A stretch of 64,000 nt of DNA from Campylobacter insulaenigrae NCTC 12927 (GTDB lineage Bacteria > Campylobacterota > Campylobacteria > Campylobacterales > Campylobacteraceae), in the NCBI RefSeq assembly GCF_000816185.1, contig NZ_CP007770.1, forward strand, positions 496,001 to 560,000, given 5' to 3'. Made by a program: the position numbers and the translations under genes. How positions within the stretch are numbered: position 1 is the first letter of the stretch; every line of letters begins with the position of its first letter. The notes under the pieces were generated by a model. That model worked only from the letters and a program-made list of their open reading frames with translations, did no database searches and had not been told where the DNA came from. Positions 31,775-42,644 of this stretch are shown piece by piece.

Positions 31775-33016
31775 ATGTTAGAGAAATTTGATAGAGAAAT
31801 TTTTGATTTAACACAGCAAGAACTTGCAAGACAGTGTGATGGTCTTGAAATGATTGCAAGTGAAAATTTTACCATTCCAGAAGTTATGGAAATAATGGGT
31901 AGTATCCTTACAAATAAATATGCAGAAGGATATCCAGGGAAGAGATATTATGGCGGATGTGAATTCGTTGATCAGATTGAGAGTATTGCTATAGAAAGAT
32001 GTAAAAAGCTTTTTAATTGTAATTTTGCTAATGTTCAGCCAAATTCTGGATCTCAGGCAAATCAAGGTGTATATATGGCGCTTTTAAATCCTGGAGATAA
32101 GATTTTGGGCATGGATTTAAGTCATGGTGGACATTTGACTCATGGTGCAAAAGTTAGTTCTTCTGGTAAAATTTATGAAAGTCATTTTTATGGAGTTGAG
32201 CTTGATGGGAGAATCAACTATGATAAAGTAAGAGAGATTGCTAAAAAAATCAAACCTAAACTTATAGTTTGCGGTGCAAGCGCTTATCCTAGAATTATTG
32301 ATTTTGCTAAATTTAGAGAAATTGCTGATGAAGTTGGAGCGTATTTGTTTGCTGATATCGCTCATATAGCTGGTTTGGTTGTGGCTAATGAACACCCTAG
32401 CCCTTTTCCACATGCACATGTGGTTAGTTCTACAACCCATAAAACTTTGAGAGGACCTAGGGGTGGTATTATAATGTATAACGATGAAGAAATTGCTAAA
32501 AAAATTAATTCAGCAATTTTTCCTGGTATTCAAGGTGGTCCATTAATGCATGTTATTGCTGCAAAGGCAGTGGGATTTAAATATAATTTGAGTAATGAAT
32601 GGAAAATTTATGCAAGGCAAATTATTAAAAACACCGCGGTTTTGGCAAAAGTTTTATTAGATAGAAAATATGAATTAGTTAGTGGTGGAACTGATAATCA
32701 TTTAATCTTGTTGAATTTTTTAAATAAAAATTTTAGTGGTAAAGATGCAGATCTAGCATTAGAAAATGCTGGGATTACAGCAAATAAAAATACCGTTCCT
32801 GGAGAAACAAGAAGTCCTTTTGTGACTAGTGGTTTAAGACTTGGTACAGCAGCATTGAGTGCTAGAGGTTTTAAAGAAGAGCAAATGGAAATTGTAGCAA
32901 ATTATATCGCGGATATTTTAGATGATATACATGATATAAAGTTACAAGAGGAAATTAGAATAAAACTTAAAAAATTAGCTAGTAATTTTATTATTTATGA
33001 GAGGGCAGTATTTTGA
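31775..33016 (+). CDS. glyA: Serine hydroxymethyltransferase
   Basis: A 413-residue PLP enzyme interconverting serine and glycine with tetrahydrofolate. [10 protein letters not shown] (22-31), PNSGSQAN, the PLP lysine K223 in [15 protein letters not shown], and FPGIQGGP are intact. An AAAGGAG ribosome site lies in the lysS end. The following gene overlaps the stop by 4 nt. Confidence 0.97.
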   Translation: MLEKFDREIFDLTQQELARQCDGLEMIASENFTIPEVMEIMGSILTNKYAEGYPGKRYYGGCEFVDQIESIAIERCKKLFNCNFANVQPNSGSQANQGVYMALLNPGDKILGMDLSHGGHLTHGAKVSSSGKIYESHFYGVELDGRINYDKVREIAKKIKPKLIVCGASAYPRIIDFAKFREIADEVGAYLFADIAHIAGLVVANEHPSPFPHAHVVSSTTHKTLRGPRGGIIMYNDEEIAKKINSAIFPGIQGGPLMHVIAAKAVGFKYNLSNEWKIYARQIIKNTAVLAKVLLDRKYELVSGGTDNHLILLNFLNKNFSGKDADLALENAGITANKNTVPGETRSPFVTSGLRLGTAALSARGFKEEQMEIVANYIADILDDIHDIKLQEEIRIKLKKLASNFIIYERAVF

Positions 33017-33558
33017 TAACTACAATGGATATGGCTTTAATTAAAATGGTTACAAACCATTATTATATAAAAAGAAATACTATGGTTAATAAATATGAGT
33101 ATAAAGGCAGAATTTTTTTTGATAAATTTGAAAAAATAAATGCTCCTCTTACTGCAAATATTATACAAGAGCACATGGAAAAGAAAATTATTGTTGCACA
33201 TTCTTTGATTAATAGCTTTGATAAGGTTGAGAATATTGTGTTTGACTACAATGGTTTTAATGCAGAAAGATTTTGGCATAGAGCTCAATTAGTATTAAGA
33301 GAAGAAGGTTTTATTAATTTTACAGCTTATAAAACTAGAACTAATAATCATTTGCATTTGTATATACACAAAGGGCATACTACTTTTAACGAAGCATGTT
33401 CTTTAGGAACGAGACTTTCTTTGCTTTTTTCTCAGAAAATGCCAATAGAGTGGAAAGTTTTTCCTAGTTTAGATATACCTAAGGAATTTAATATTTTAAC
33501 ATTGCCTTATGAAGTATATCAAAAAGAACGTGGGGCTTCTTGGTCAAAGCATATGTAA
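33013..33558 (+). CDS. DUF1882-like conserved protein
   Basis: A 181-residue cytoplasmic protein, probably the epsilonproteobacterial DUF1882 type, function unknown. I prefer the TTG start at 33013, which overlaps the glyA stop (TTTTGA) and has AGAGGG about 7 nt upstream; ATG codons at 33025 and 33031 lack a ribosome site. Visible features: an aromatic N-terminal region ([12 protein letters not shown]), a central stretch [36 protein letters not shown] and a conserved-looking end [10 protein letters not shown]. It is followed by a SPOR protein gene, hinting at an envelope-related role, but this is weak. Confidence 0.65.
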   Translation: MITTMDMALIKMVTNHYYIKRNTMVNKYEYKGRIFFDKFEKINAPLTANIIQEHMEKKIIVAHSLINSFDKVENIVFDYNGFNAERFWHRAQLVLREEGFINFTAYKTRTNNHLHLYIHKGHTTFNEACSLGTRLSLLFSQKMPIEWKVFPSLDIPKEFNILTLPYEVYQKERGASWSKHM

Positions 33559-33579
33559 TATTTAGAAAGGATAAATACT

Positions 33580-34401
33580 ATGGAAGAAAATAAAAAAAAT
33601 GAATTTGATGATATCATCTTGCAAAAAAGTGGTAAGAATGAAAGAATTAAAAAAATTCTTTTAAGAGCAATTATTTTAATAATTGTATTTTTAGTTGTTA
33701 TGATTGTAATGAAATTGATTAATAATCCAAGTGAAGAAAAATCACTTCAAATACCTTCTGAGCCTGAAAAACAATCATCTTATGAGAGTAATTTTGACTC
33801 TCTGCCTATTATAGATAATAGTAAAGAAGAGGATGAATTTGAAGCTTTAGCAAGAAAATTAAAAGAAGAAAGTGCTTTAAATGAAAACAATATGAGTACA
33901 AATGAAGCAATGTCAAATGAAATGCCTTTAGAAGAGAATGTGACTGATTCTGTAATTAATAGTAACGTTTTGGATCAAATTGCAAGTACTGAGCCAAAAG
34001 AAGAAAAAAATATGGTGAGTAATGTGAGTAATATAGAAGAGTTGCCAGAAAAAAAAGCTAAACCAGAGGTTAAAAAAGAGATTAAAGACGCTAAAGTGGT
34101 TAAAGAGAATGTGGTTAATAATCCTAATGAGTTGTTTGAAAAGGTTAAAACAACAGATTCTAATTTTGAATCAGGTGCTTATATACAAGTGTTTTCATTA
34201 AATACTTTGGATCCAAAATCAAAAGAATTAAATATTTTGAAAGAAAATGGATATAACTATAAAATTTATAAAACAACTGTGAACGGCAAGGAATTAACAA
34301 AAGTGTTGGTTGGTCCATATAGTGAAAATGATTTAAAAGTTGAATTAGAAAAAATTCGTTCTAAGGTAGCTAAAGGTGCTTTTACTTTTAGAATAAAATG
34401 A
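33580..34401 (+). CDS. SPOR-domain membrane protein
   Basis: A 273-residue protein: cytoplasmic N-terminus, one membrane helix (about 25-45), a long acidic/lysine-rich linker (50-190) and a C-terminal SPOR domain (about 198-272: GAYIQVFSLNTL...GYNYKIYKTTVNGKELTKVLVGPY). SPOR domains bind denuded peptidoglycan at the division septum, so a cell-division role is likely. AAAGGA is 8-9 nt before ATG 33580. It overlaps aroE by 4 nt. Confidence 0.87.
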   Translation: MEENKKNEFDDIILQKSGKNERIKKILLRAIILIIVFLVVMIVMKLINNPSEEKSLQIPSEPEKQSSYESNFDSLPIIDNSKEEDEFEALARKLKEESALNENNMSTNEAMSNEMPLEENVTDSVINSNVLDQIASTEPKEEKNMVSNVSNIEELPEKKAKPEVKKEIKDAKVVKENVVNNPNELFEKVKTTDSNFESGAYIQVFSLNTLDPKSKELNILKENGYNYKIYKTTVNGKELTKVLVGPYSENDLKVELEKIRSKVAKGAFTFRIK

Positions 34402-35177
34402 AATTTTTTTCAGTTATTGGTAATCCAATTATGCATTCTATTTCTCCTAGAATGCATAATAATGCCATTTTGTTTTTTAATGAAGAAGCTATATATACAA
34501 GATTTCATTTACAAAATCCTTTAGATCTAAAAAGAGTTGTTGGCTTTTTTGATGGTGTAAATATCACCGTTCCTTTTAAAGAATATGCTTTTGAAATAGC
34601 TGATATTAAAGACGAATATGTTTGTAAAATAAAATCTTGCAATGTTTTGATTAATAAAAATAATAAAATTTACGCACACAATACAGATTATTTGGGTTTC
34701 TTAAAATCAATTGAAGAATTTAAAGATATAAAATCAGCATTAATATTGGGTGCGGGTGGAACATCAAAATCAATTGCTCATGCTTTAAAATCAAAAAATA
34801 TTGAAGTAAAAATAGCTAATAGGTCGCAAGATAGATTTGTGAATTTCTTGGATTTTAATTGTTGTTTGTATGAGGATTTAATAGCTCATGAAATTTTTGA
34901 TATTATAATTAATACTACTAGTGCTGGATTAAATGATGAGCAAATGGCTTGTGATAAAAAAATTCTTATTAGTCTTTTTAAAAATTCAAAATATGCCTAT
35001 GATGTGATTTATGGAAAAACTACAGCTTTTTTGCAACTTGCGAGTAATTGTGGCTTGAAAATCAAAGATGGTAAAAATATGCTTTTGTGGCAAGGCGTGT
35101 ATGCGTTTGACTTATTTTTTGAAAATCACAATACCGAAGAAATTTGCAAAGCTATGGAAGAGGCTTTGCAAATTTAA
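34398..35177 (+). CDS. aroE: Shikimate dehydrogenase
   Basis: A 259-residue NADP enzyme of the shikimate pathway. [16 protein letters not shown] (5-20) binds shikimate, NITVPFKE carries the catalytic lysine, [13 protein letters not shown] is the NADP loop and [12 protein letters not shown] the C-terminal signature. Its end overlaps the convergent dnaJ end by 4 nt. Confidence 0.95.
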   Translation: MKFFSVIGNPIMHSISPRMHNNAILFFNEEAIYTRFHLQNPLDLKRVVGFFDGVNITVPFKEYAFEIADIKDEYVCKIKSCNVLINKNNKIYAHNTDYLGFLKSIEEFKDIKSALILGAGGTSKSIAHALKSKNIEVKIANRSQDRFVNFLDFNCCLYEDLIAHEIFDIIINTTSAGLNDEQMACDKKILISLFKNSKYAYDVIYGKTTAFLQLASNCGLKIKDGKNMLLWQGVYAFDLFFENHNTEEICKAMEEALQI

Positions 35178-36295
35178 TGACTAAACCAAGATTTTATTTT
35201 ATCAAATAAACTTTCTTGTTCTATGCAAGAGTCTTCATTTTCTAAACCAAAACTCTTTTCAAGTTCGTTTAGTAACTTGTGTTGTTCCTCATTAAGACTT
35301 TTTGGAAATTTGATATCAATTTGAATTATTTGTGAACCAAGTTTCCCAGTATGAATATTTTTTACTCCTTCGTTTGCGAGTTCGAATTTTTGTTTATCTT
35401 TTGCGCCTATTGGAAGTTTTAAATTCGCTTCACCTCTTAATGTGGAGACTTTGATAGTTTTTCCAAGTGCTGCCTGAGTAAAAAATACAGGAACAATAGT
35501 GTAAATATTATCTTCATCTCTAATAAATTTATCATCATCTGCTACCATAATTTTGATATATAGATTTCCTCTTTGAGAGCTATGTGGTAGTTGATTTGCT
35601 TTATTTTGTACTCTAAGACTCATGCCATTATCTATACCTTCTGGGATATCAAGCTCAATAGTATCGTTAATTTCTTCATAACCATTACCATGACAAGTTT
35701 TGCATTTATTCTTTATGATTTTCCCAGTCCCTTGACAATGAGAGCAAGTTTGTACAAAAGTCATAAATCCTTGTTTTACACCCATTTGTCCTCTACCGTG
35801 ACAATGAGAGCACGTGGTTTCTTCTTTATCTTGAGCACCTGTTCCATCGCATACTTTACAAAAAGTTTTGTATGTAAAATTTATATTTTTTTTACAACCA
35901 AAAACGGCCTCTTTAAAACTAATTTGTGTTGTTACTTGTAAGTCACTTGGAAATTTATTTTCTTTTTTGTTTTTTTGTCTTGAATTATTAAATCCAAAAC
36001 CTTCTCCAAAAAAGCTTGAAAAGATATCGCCTAAATCAATATCTTCAAATCCGAATCCACCGCCTCCAGATCCTCTTAACCCTTCTTTGCCATATCTATC
36101 ATATACGCTTCTTTTTTCATCGTTACTTAAAACTTCGTATGCCTCATTCACTAATTTAAATTTTTCTTCTGCTTGTTTATCGCCTTGATTTCTATCAGGA
36201 TGATACTTAAGAGCCATTTTTCTATAAGCTTTTTTAATGGTTTCCTTGTCAGAATTTTGAGAAATTTCTAAAATTTCATAATAATTAAGTTCCAC
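35174..36295 (-). CDS. dnaJ: Chaperone DnaJ
   Basis: A 373-residue Hsp40 co-chaperone of DnaK: J domain with YHPDRN near residue 30, a short glycine/phenylalanine region ([12 protein letters not shown]), the zinc domain with four CxxCxGxG repeats ([32 protein letters not shown]) and C-terminal substrate domains. Divergent from racR across 116 nt. Confidence 0.97.
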   Translation of the reverse strand: MELNYYEILEISQNSDKETIKKAYRKMALKYHPDRNQGDKQAEEKFKLVNEAYEVLSNDEKRSVYDRYGKEGLRGSGGGGFGFEDIDLGDIFSSFFGEGFGFNNSRQKNKKENKFPSDLQVTTQISFKEAVFGCKKNINFTYKTFCKVCDGTGAQDKEETTCSHCHGRGQMGVKQGFMTFVQTCSHCQGTGKIIKNKCKTCHGNGYEEINDTIELDIPEGIDNGMSLRVQNKANQLPHSSQRGNLYIKIMVADDDKFIRDEDNIYTIVPVFFTQAALGKTIKVSTLRGEANLKLPIGAKDKQKFELANEGVKNIHTGKLGSQIIQIDIKFPKSLNEEQHKLLNELEKSFGLENEDSCIEQESLFDKIKSWFSH

Positions 36296-36364
36296 TTTCT
36301 AACCTTTATTATTTTTTTAAAGTGTAATTTTAGCAAAAAAATAAACGATATTAATATTGTATGT

Positions 36365-36370
36365 TATAAT
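36365..36370 (+). promoter_or_regulatory. Promoter -10 for racRS operon
   Basis: TATAAT in ATGTTATAATGCTAGCTCTTAAGG, about 42 nt before racR; AAGGAA near 36400 is the ribosome site. Confidence 0.5.
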
Positions 36371-36411
36371 GCTAGCTCTTAAGGAATTAAAATAAGTGGA
36401 AGGAATAGATA

Positions 36412-37083
36412 ATGATTAATGTTTTAATGATTGAAGATGATCCAGATTTTGCAGAATTTTTAGCTGAATATTTAGCTCAATTTAATATCAAAGTTACTAA
36501 TTATGAAGATCCATATTTAGGTATGAGTGCAGGAATAAAAAACTATGATTGTTTAATACTTGATTTGACACTTCCAGGTCTTGATGGTCTTGAAGTTTGT
36601 AGAGAAATTAGAGAAAAATATAGCATTCCTATTATTATTTCATCAGCAAGAAGTGATTTAAGTGATAAAATAGTAGGTCTTCAAATTGGTGCTGATGATT
36701 ATTTGCCAAAACCTTATGATCCTAAAGAGATGCATGCGAGAATTATGAGTTTAATCCGTCGCTCAAAGCGCACTAATGAAACTCCAGAAAAAATTATTAA
36801 TTCAGCTTTTAAGATTGACGAAAAAAGACATGAAATTAGTTATAACGATGAAGTATTAATATTAACTCCAGCAGAATATGAAATTTTAAGTTATATGATT
36901 AGACAACATGGTTTTTCAGTAAGTAGGGAGCAATTGGTGTATCATTGTAAAAGTTTAAAAGACAAAGATTCTAAGAGTTTAGATGTTATTATAGGAAGAC
37001 TTAGAACTAAAATTGGTGATAATTCTAAATCTCCAAAGCATATTTTTTCAGTTAGAGGCATAGGATATAAGCTTATAGGATGA
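36412..37083 (+). CDS. racR: RacR two-component response regulator
   Basis: A 223-residue OmpR-family regulator. Receiver domain 1-115 with acidic pocket E8-D9-D10, phospho-acceptor D51 (LILDLTLPG) and conserved lysine in LPKPYD; winged-helix DNA-binding domain 130-223 (LTPAEYEILSYM, VIIGRLRTKIG, VRGIGYKLI). RacR-RacS in C. jejuni affects temperature-dependent growth and fumarate-related gene control. The dnaJ-racR-racS-recR order matches C. jejuni, supporting the name. Stop overlaps racS by 4 nt. Confidence 0.92.
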   Translation: MINVLMIEDDPDFAEFLAEYLAQFNIKVTNYEDPYLGMSAGIKNYDCLILDLTLPGLDGLEVCREIREKYSIPIIISSARSDLSDKIVGLQIGADDYLPKPYDPKEMHARIMSLIRRSKRTNETPEKIINSAFKIDEKRHEISYNDEVLILTPAEYEILSYMIRQHGFSVSREQLVYHCKSLKDKDSKSLDVIIGRLRTKIGDNSKSPKHIFSVRGIGYKLIG

Positions 37084-38315
37084 AAATAGCAATAAATTTA
37101 AAAATAACTATCCTTTTTGCAGCAGCTTTTTTATTTGTTTGTGTTTTATTTGCCTTGTTGGGAAAAATTCAAATTGATTCTCATATTGCAGATGAAAGAA
37201 TAAATCAAAAAGAAATAATTGCGAAGATTGCTTATAATTTAGAAAGAGATAAGGAATTTGATTTACACAATTATCTCCTTTCTAAATCTTATTGTTTAAT
37301 TACAAATGAACGTATTTTTAAGCAAATAATAGCTAAAGGCGAAAAAGCTTTTAAAATACAGTTTTCTATAGGATCATTATCTTCTATTATTTATCATGAT
37401 CAGTTTTATTTATATGTTGAATATAATCAGCAAAAACAATTATATTATTTTGATACAGCAGTTAAATTTGAATATTTATTTTTGTTTAGTTTTGTATTTA
37501 TTCTTGTTTTAATTATGTTTTTATATTTTTCGGTTTTAAGATCTTTGAAGCCTTTAAAAATTTTAAAAAATAAAATCAAAAGTATTAATTCGGGAAAGAT
37601 AGAGCCTTTGTCGGAGTATTCTCAAATAAATGATGAGATATCTGAAATTTCTTTTGAATTTGATCATGCAATGACTAAAATTCAAGAATTAGTAAAATCA
37701 AGACAATTCTTTTTGAGAATGATTATGCATGAGTTAAAAACTCCTATTGGCAAGGGTAGAATTGTTTGCGAAATGATTGACAATCAAAAACAAAAAGATC
37801 GTTTAGTTGATATCTTTGAAAGGCTTGAACTTTTGATTGATGAATTTGGTAAAATAGAAAAAGTTTTATCTAAAAATTGTCATTTGAATTTGCAAACTTA
37901 TCATATTAGTTTAATTTTAGAACAAGCACAAGATTATCTTATGCGAGAAGATTTTTATCAAAAAGTTAAGATCACATATAAAGAAGATACTATGATAGTA
38001 GCTGATTTGGAATTATTTTCTTTATTAATTAAAAACCTTATCGATAACGCTATTAAATATTCTGATGACAAAAGTTGTGAAGTGATTTGTTCTAGTGATT
38101 ACATTATGGTTCGCAATAAAGGCAATAAACTTAAAAAAACTTTTGAATATTATTTAAAACCTTTTGTGAGAGAGGGGGATACTCAAACAGAAGGAATGGG
38201 ATTGGGGCTTTATATTATTAATAATATTTGTAATATTCACGGATATAATTTAAGTTACTCTTATGAAGATGGTTATCATTCTTTTAAAATTCATTTTTTA
38301 AGGTTTGATAATTGA
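37080..38315 (+). CDS. racS: RacS sensor histidine kinase
   Basis: A 411-residue inner-membrane kinase: helices at about 10-28 and 132-152 flank a small periplasmic sensor domain (30-130), then a HAMP-like linker, the phospho-acceptor H217 in [14 protein letters not shown], and a HATPase domain with [10 protein letters not shown] (N box) and [11 protein letters not shown] (G box). The periplasmic domain is small and gives no hint of the ligand. It overlaps racR and recR by 4 nt each. Confidence 0.92.
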   Translation: MKIAINLKITILFAAAFLFVCVLFALLGKIQIDSHIADERINQKEIIAKIAYNLERDKEFDLHNYLLSKSYCLITNERIFKQIIAKGEKAFKIQFSIGSLSSIIYHDQFYLYVEYNQQKQLYYFDTAVKFEYLFLFSFVFILVLIMFLYFSVLRSLKPLKILKNKIKSINSGKIEPLSEYSQINDEISEISFEFDHAMTKIQELVKSRQFFLRMIMHELKTPIGKGRIVCEMIDNQKQKDRLVDIFERLELLIDEFGKIEKVLSKNCHLNLQTYHISLILEQAQDYLMREDFYQKVKITYKEDTMIVADLELFSLLIKNLIDNAIKYSDDKSCEVICSSDYIMVRNKGNKLKKTFEYYLKPFVREGDTQTEGMGLGLYIINNICNIHGYNLSYSYEDGYHSFKIHFLRFDN

Positions 38316-38884
38316 AGACAGTTGAGAAGTTTAATGAATTGGTTAAATCTTTTGCTTCTTTACCAACTATAGGAAAAAAAACAGCACTCCGTCTTGCTTA
38401 TCACGTTTGTATTAAAGATCCATTACTTGGAACTAAATTGGCTTATAATATCGAAGAATCAATTAGAGTTACCAGAAAATGCTCATTTTGTGGTGCTTTA
38501 AGCGAGAATGAAATATGTGACATTTGTGCTGATAATAATAGAAATAAAGAGATTATTTGTGTTGTTCAAAGTCCTAAAGATGTATTAATACTAGAAGATA
38601 GTGGTAGTTTTGATGGTTACTATTTTGTATTGGAAGATACTAGTGAAGAGTATATTATCAGATTGAAATCTATGGTTTTAAAATATAATACCAATGAATT
38701 GTTTTTTGCCTTTACTCAAGGACTTAACTCTGATGCTATAGTTTTTTTTATAGAGGAAAAATTAAAAGATTTAAATTTGAAATTAACACATATTGCACAA
38801 GGAATTCCAAGCGGAGTTAGTTTAGAAAATGTTGATTTTATATCGCTACATAAAGCCATTAATCACAGAATTAAATTGGATTGA
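38312..38884 (+). CDS. recR: Recombination protein RecR
   Basis: A 190-residue protein: helix-hairpin-helix ([13 protein letters not shown], 18-30), C4 zinc finger ([16 protein letters not shown], 57-72) and Toprim domain ([15 protein letters not shown]). It works in recombinational repair as a loader of RecA; epsilonproteobacteria often have RecR with a divergent or missing RecF. The start (TTG at 38312) overlaps the racS stop. Confidence 0.94.
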   Translation: MKTVEKFNELVKSFASLPTIGKKTALRLAYHVCIKDPLLGTKLAYNIEESIRVTRKCSFCGALSENEICDICADNNRNKEIICVVQSPKDVLILEDSGSFDGYYFVLEDTSEEYIIRLKSMVLKYNTNELFFAFTQGLNSDAIVFFIEEKLKDLNLKLTHIAQGIPSGVSLENVDFISLHKAINHRIKLD

Positions 38885-38893
38885 AAGAATAAG

Positions 38894-40693
38894 TTAAATA
38901 TCATAATTTTCTTTGATCAATTTTGCTACTTTTGCATTGCATATGGATTTAATTTCTTCATAATGTGCTTGTGAAATTTTATTAAAATCTCCGTAATAAT
39001 TTAAAAGTTTTTGAATATTTGCTTGAGAAATTCCAAGTTGTAACAACTTTGAACTATATAAATTTTGTTTTCTTTTTGTTTTTTGATGAAAATTGATTGC
39101 AAAGCGGTGCGCCTCATCACGTAATTTTTGTAAAAATTGTAATTTTTTGTCGTTACTTGAGAATGTAAAAATTCCATTATCAGAATAAATTTTATCTTTA
39201 GCATTTCCTTTTGCTCTGTGTGCTTTTGAGTTAATTTTTTCTTTTGATATGGCTAAAATATCTATATTAGCTCCCGAGCTTTTTACTATAGTGTTAGCAA
39301 GTTTTAATAATGCATCTCCTCCATCTATAAGCCAAAGATCAGGAGGCGGAGTTTTATCAAAAGACAAAGCCCTTTTACTGAGTGTTTGAAACATTTGGTC
39401 GTAATCATTTTTATGGGACAGGTGATAATGTCTATATGATTTTTTCTCAAAACCATTATTTTTATATACAACCATAGCCCCAACGCTAGCATCTCCTTGA
39501 TAATGCGAGTTGTCAAAAATTTCTATACTATTTGGATAATTTTGTAAATTAAAGTATTTTTTTATGTCATTTAGTACTATATAATCTTCATTTTGTATAT
39601 ATTTTTCTATATTTATTCTTGCATTTTCTAACGCTAAATCGCAAATCTTTTTTTTCTCTCCTAGCTTTGGAACTTTAATATAAAATTTTTTAGAAAATCT
39701 TTGAGAAAGTGTTGATTCTAGTAATTTTAGATCTTCAAATTCTTGATGTATATAAATTTGAGTGGAATTAATAGGAGTATCTTCTGTGAAATTTTCCAAA
39801 ATATATTGTTTATAAATTTCGTTTAGATCTAAATCATTTTGTTCTTTTAACGTGATAATTTTTTGATTTGAGCTGATCATTTTACCATTGTTTATAACAA
39901 AACGCACTAAGGAAAGTATATTATTTTTTACAAAAAACACAAATACATCAAAATTTTCTAATTTTGCAATATCTATATGAATTTTAACACTTAAATCTTG
40001 TATAGTTTTGATTTGATCTCGTATAATGGCTGCTTCTTCATAATTTTCACTTTGTGCATGATCAAACATTTTTTTTTCTAAGGTTTTTATTAAAAATGAA
40101 GAATTTAAGAGAGCTTGAGTAGCGTTTTGTATTATTTGATTGTATTCTTCTTTTGTTATTTTATTTTCACATGGCGCTTTGCATCTTTTGATTTGATGAA
40201 ATAAACAAATTTCTTTACATGATTTTTTTTGTCTTAAAGGGAAAATTAAATACAGTGCATTTAAAAGTTCTTTAACACCTTTAAAAAAAGGGCCAAAATA
40301 TTTTATTTTAGATTTTTTTATAATCTTTCTAGTAATTTCAAATCTTGGAAAATCATCATTTAAGTCTATATAAATATAAGGGTAAGTTTTATCATCTCGT
40401 AATAATATATTATATTTAGGATGAAGTTGTTTTATAAATGAATTTTCTAAAATTAGAGCATCTGCTTCTGTATTTGTTGTGATAAATTCAACATGGTGAG
40501 TTTCACTGATCATTTTTTGAATTCTTAGACTATTTTTTGAATTTGGTGAGAATATTGGTGTAAAATTAAAATAGCTTCTTACGCGATTTTTAAGATTTTT
40601 TGCTTTGCCTACATATAATAATTTACCATTTTGATCAAAATATTGGTATATTCCCGGTAAACTAGGAATAGTTTTTATTTCATTTTTTAGCAT
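38894..40693 (-). CDS. uvrC: Excinuclease ABC subunit C
   Basis: A 599-residue nucleotide-excision-repair nuclease. N-terminal GIY-YIG domain (LPGIYQYFDQNGKLLYVGKAKNLKNRVRSYF, 12-42), UVR domain (MFDHAQSENYEEAAIIRDQI), and the RNase H-like C-terminal nuclease (EIFDNSHYQGDASVGAMVVY). It overlaps the upstream DciA-like gene by 14 nt. Confidence 0.96.
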   Translation of the reverse strand: MLKNEIKTIPSLPGIYQYFDQNGKLLYVGKAKNLKNRVRSYFNFTPIFSPNSKNSLRIQKMISETHHVEFITTNTEADALILENSFIKQLHPKYNILLRDDKTYPYIYIDLNDDFPRFEITRKIIKKSKIKYFGPFFKGVKELLNALYLIFPLRQKKSCKEICLFHQIKRCKAPCENKITKEEYNQIIQNATQALLNSSFLIKTLEKKMFDHAQSENYEEAAIIRDQIKTIQDLSVKIHIDIAKLENFDVFVFFVKNNILSLVRFVINNGKMISSNQKIITLKEQNDLDLNEIYKQYILENFTEDTPINSTQIYIHQEFEDLKLLESTLSQRFSKKFYIKVPKLGEKKKICDLALENARINIEKYIQNEDYIVLNDIKKYFNLQNYPNSIEIFDNSHYQGDASVGAMVVYKNNGFEKKSYRHYHLSHKNDYDQMFQTLSKRALSFDKTPPPDLWLIDGGDALLKLANTIVKSSGANIDILAISKEKINSKAHRAKGNAKDKIYSDNGIFTFSSNDKKLQFLQKLRDEAHRFAINFHQKTKRKQNLYSSKLLQLGISQANIQKLLNYYGDFNKISQAHYEEIKSICNAKVAKLIKENYDI

Positions 40694-41144
40694 CTTGAAT
40701 AATTTTTCTTAATTCTTCAAATTTTTTATATAACAAGGGATGGTTTATATTATTATGAAAACTTGCATTTGAAAGCTCTATAGAGCTTTTTTTATATGTA
40801 GATTTGCTTGTATTTTGATGAATAAAATTTTTATCGCTAAAAATTTTTATTGTGTCAACATTGGCAAAAATATTTTCAGGTTTTGCAAAAGTGTAGTGTT
40901 TTATTAATTTTTTAATAGTTTTTTTGGTATTATCGTGATTTAATTCCATGTAAGCAACATGGTGTTTAGCTAAAATAATTAACATGTTGTTTTTAACGAA
41001 GATTTTGCTAATCATTTGTTTGTGGTTAACGCTCAAGAGATTAAAAAATTCTTTATATTGAAATAGCACACTGAGAGGTTTATAGTGTTTAGATTGGATA
41101 AGTTTGTTGATAATAAAATTACTCGTTTTAATTTCTCTTCTCAT
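40680..41144 (-). CDS. DUF721/DciA-like protein
   Basis: A 154-residue protein. The pattern of N-terminal helix (TSNFIINKLIQS), a central beta-rich domain (ISKIFVKNNMLIILAKHHVAYMELN..) and IFANVDTIKIF resembles DUF721, the family of DciA, which helps load the replicative helicase in bacteria without DnaC. The match is by overall pattern, not by a diagnostic motif. The ATG at 41144 is preceded directly by a stop, so the start cannot be further upstream. It overlaps uvrC by 14 nt. Confidence 0.6.
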   Translation of the reverse strand: MRREIKTSNFIINKLIQSKHYKPLSVLFQYKEFFNLLSVNHKQMISKIFVKNNMLIILAKHHVAYMELNHDNTKKTIKKLIKHYTFAKPENIFANVDTIKIFSDKNFIHQNTSKSTYKKSSIELSNASFHNNINHPLLYKKFEELRKIIQDAKK

Positions 41145-41282
41145 TTTATAATGTTATCATTTTTTATCTTAATGTTTTTAAGTGCATGTGGTTATAAAGA
41201 TATTCCATTTTATGAAAAAAAAGATGATAATCAAAGCGAGATTAAAATAAAAAAATTTCAAGCAATGGAAAATGAGATATGA
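41085..41282 (+). CDS. Small lipoprotein, LptM-like
   Basis: A 65-residue lipoprotein from the GTG at 41085, which has GAGAGG 6 nt upstream. A start at ATG 41151 (43 residues) avoids overlap with the divergent gene but has no ribosome site and lacks positive charges before the hydrophobic run; the GTG start adds K, R and H there. Lipobox LSAC is followed by GYKDIPFYE, matching the CGxKxxxxY pattern of LptM, a small partner of LptD in Enterobacteria. From GTG the gene overlaps the divergent DciA-like gene head to head by 60 nt. Its stop overlaps nhaD by 4 nt. Confidence 0.6.
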   Translation: MFRLDKFVDNKITRFNFSSHFIMLSFFILMFLSACGYKDIPFYEKKDDNQSEIKIKKFQAMENEI

Positions 41283-42634
41283 AAAAAATTTTCTTTTTAC
41301 TTTGTTGTAGTTTTACTTTATTATTTGCTGGTTCTAGCGAATTAAATTTAGCATTTACTAGTTTGGGTATTGGTATTTTGATTATTTTTATTCTAGGCTA
41401 TTATTTAATCGCAATGGAAGAAAAATATCATATTAATAAAACTAAACCAGCATTGTTTGTGGGAACTTTTTCTTTTATAATTATTGGTGTTTACTTGGTT
41501 GTTAATAACCTTGATACGCAAATTTTAGAAGAAAGCGTTAATCATTTAATTTTAGAGATTGCTCAGATTGTATTTTTTCTAATTGCAGCAATGACTTTTA
41601 TAGAAGCTTTAATAGAAAGATCAGTGTTTGAAACTCTAAAATATAAGCTTGTTAGTAGAGGGTATACTTATAGAAAATTATTTTGGCTTACAGGAGCTTT
41701 GGCATTCTTCATTTCCCCAATAGCTGATAATCTAACTACAGCTTTGATTTTATCTACAGTGCTTTTGACGATTGATAAAAATAAAAAAGATTTTCTAATA
41801 CCAGGTGCTATCAATATAGTAGTAGCTGCAAATGCTGGTGGCGCATGGTCTCCATTTGGAGATATTACTACTTTAATGGTATGGACTGCTAAAAAGGCAG
41901 ATTTTTTAGAATTTTTTGCACTTTTTCCAGCATCTTTTATTGGGTGGATAGTTACTGCTTATTTATTGTCACTTTATGTGCCAAATGTTAAACCAAATTT
42001 TGCTAAAGAACATCTAGAGGAAATTAAAATAAAAGAAGGTGGTAAAGTTTTTATAATTTTAGGACTTTTTACCATTGCTTTGGCTGTATTTGTCCATAGT
42101 ATTTGTGATTTACCGGCTATGTGGGGTATGATTTTCGGTCTTTCTTTATTGAGTTTATATATATATTTTTTCAACAAAGAAAGAGGTAAAAAAGATTTGA
42201 ATGTGTTTTATTATATGACTCGTATTGAAATGGATACACTATTATTTTTCTTTGGTATTCTATCAGCAGTTGGTGCTTTACATTTTGTTGGTTGGTTAGC
42301 TTATGCCTCAAATTTATATACAATCTTAGGACCAACAAGTGTAAATATAGGAGTGGGAATTTTATCTGCTATAGTAGATAATGTCCCTGTGATGAGTGCG
42401 GTTTTAAAGGCAAATCCAAGTATGGACCATACGCAATGGCTATTGATTACATTAACTGCAGGTATTGGTGGATCGCTGATTAGTTTTGGATCAGCTGCTG
42501 GGGTAGGCGTAATGGGAAAGATGAAAGGGATTTATACTTTCAATGCTCATTTAAAATATGCATGGACTATATTAATGGGATATATTGTATCTATTGTTGT
42601 TTGGTATATACAATTTCAAATGTTAAATTTATAA
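41279..42634 (+). CDS. nhaD: Sodium/proton antiporter NhaD type
   Basis: A 451-residue inner-membrane transporter with about twelve helices. An apparent signal-like first helix (1-17) is followed by membrane segments; [18 protein letters not shown] and [16 protein letters not shown] are the NhaD/ArsB-superfamily ion-site blocks. It exports sodium or lithium in exchange for protons. It is coupled to the small lipoprotein gene by ATGA and ends 10 nt before guaA, with AAAGGA as the guaA ribosome site. Confidence 0.85.
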   Translation: MKKIFFLLCCSFTLLFAGSSELNLAFTSLGIGILIIFILGYYLIAMEEKYHINKTKPALFVGTFSFIIIGVYLVVNNLDTQILEESVNHLILEIAQIVFFLIAAMTFIEALIERSVFETLKYKLVSRGYTYRKLFWLTGALAFFISPIADNLTTALILSTVLLTIDKNKKDFLIPGAINIVVAANAGGAWSPFGDITTLMVWTAKKADFLEFFALFPASFIGWIVTAYLLSLYVPNVKPNFAKEHLEEIKIKEGGKVFIILGLFTIALAVFVHSICDLPAMWGMIFGLSLLSLYIYFFNKERGKKDLNVFYYMTRIEMDTLLFFFGILSAVGALHFVGWLAYASNLYTILGPTSVNIGVGILSAIVDNVPVMSAVLKANPSMDHTQWLLITLTAGIGGSLISFGSAAGVGVMGKMKGIYTFNAHLKYAWTILMGYIVSIVVWYIQFQMLNL

Positions 42635-42644
42635 AAGGATAAAG

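Noticed and set aside
35591-36188. Two plus-strand frames of about 110 codons
   Set aside because: Antisense to dnaJ, mirror images of its cysteine-rich and glycine-rich regions.
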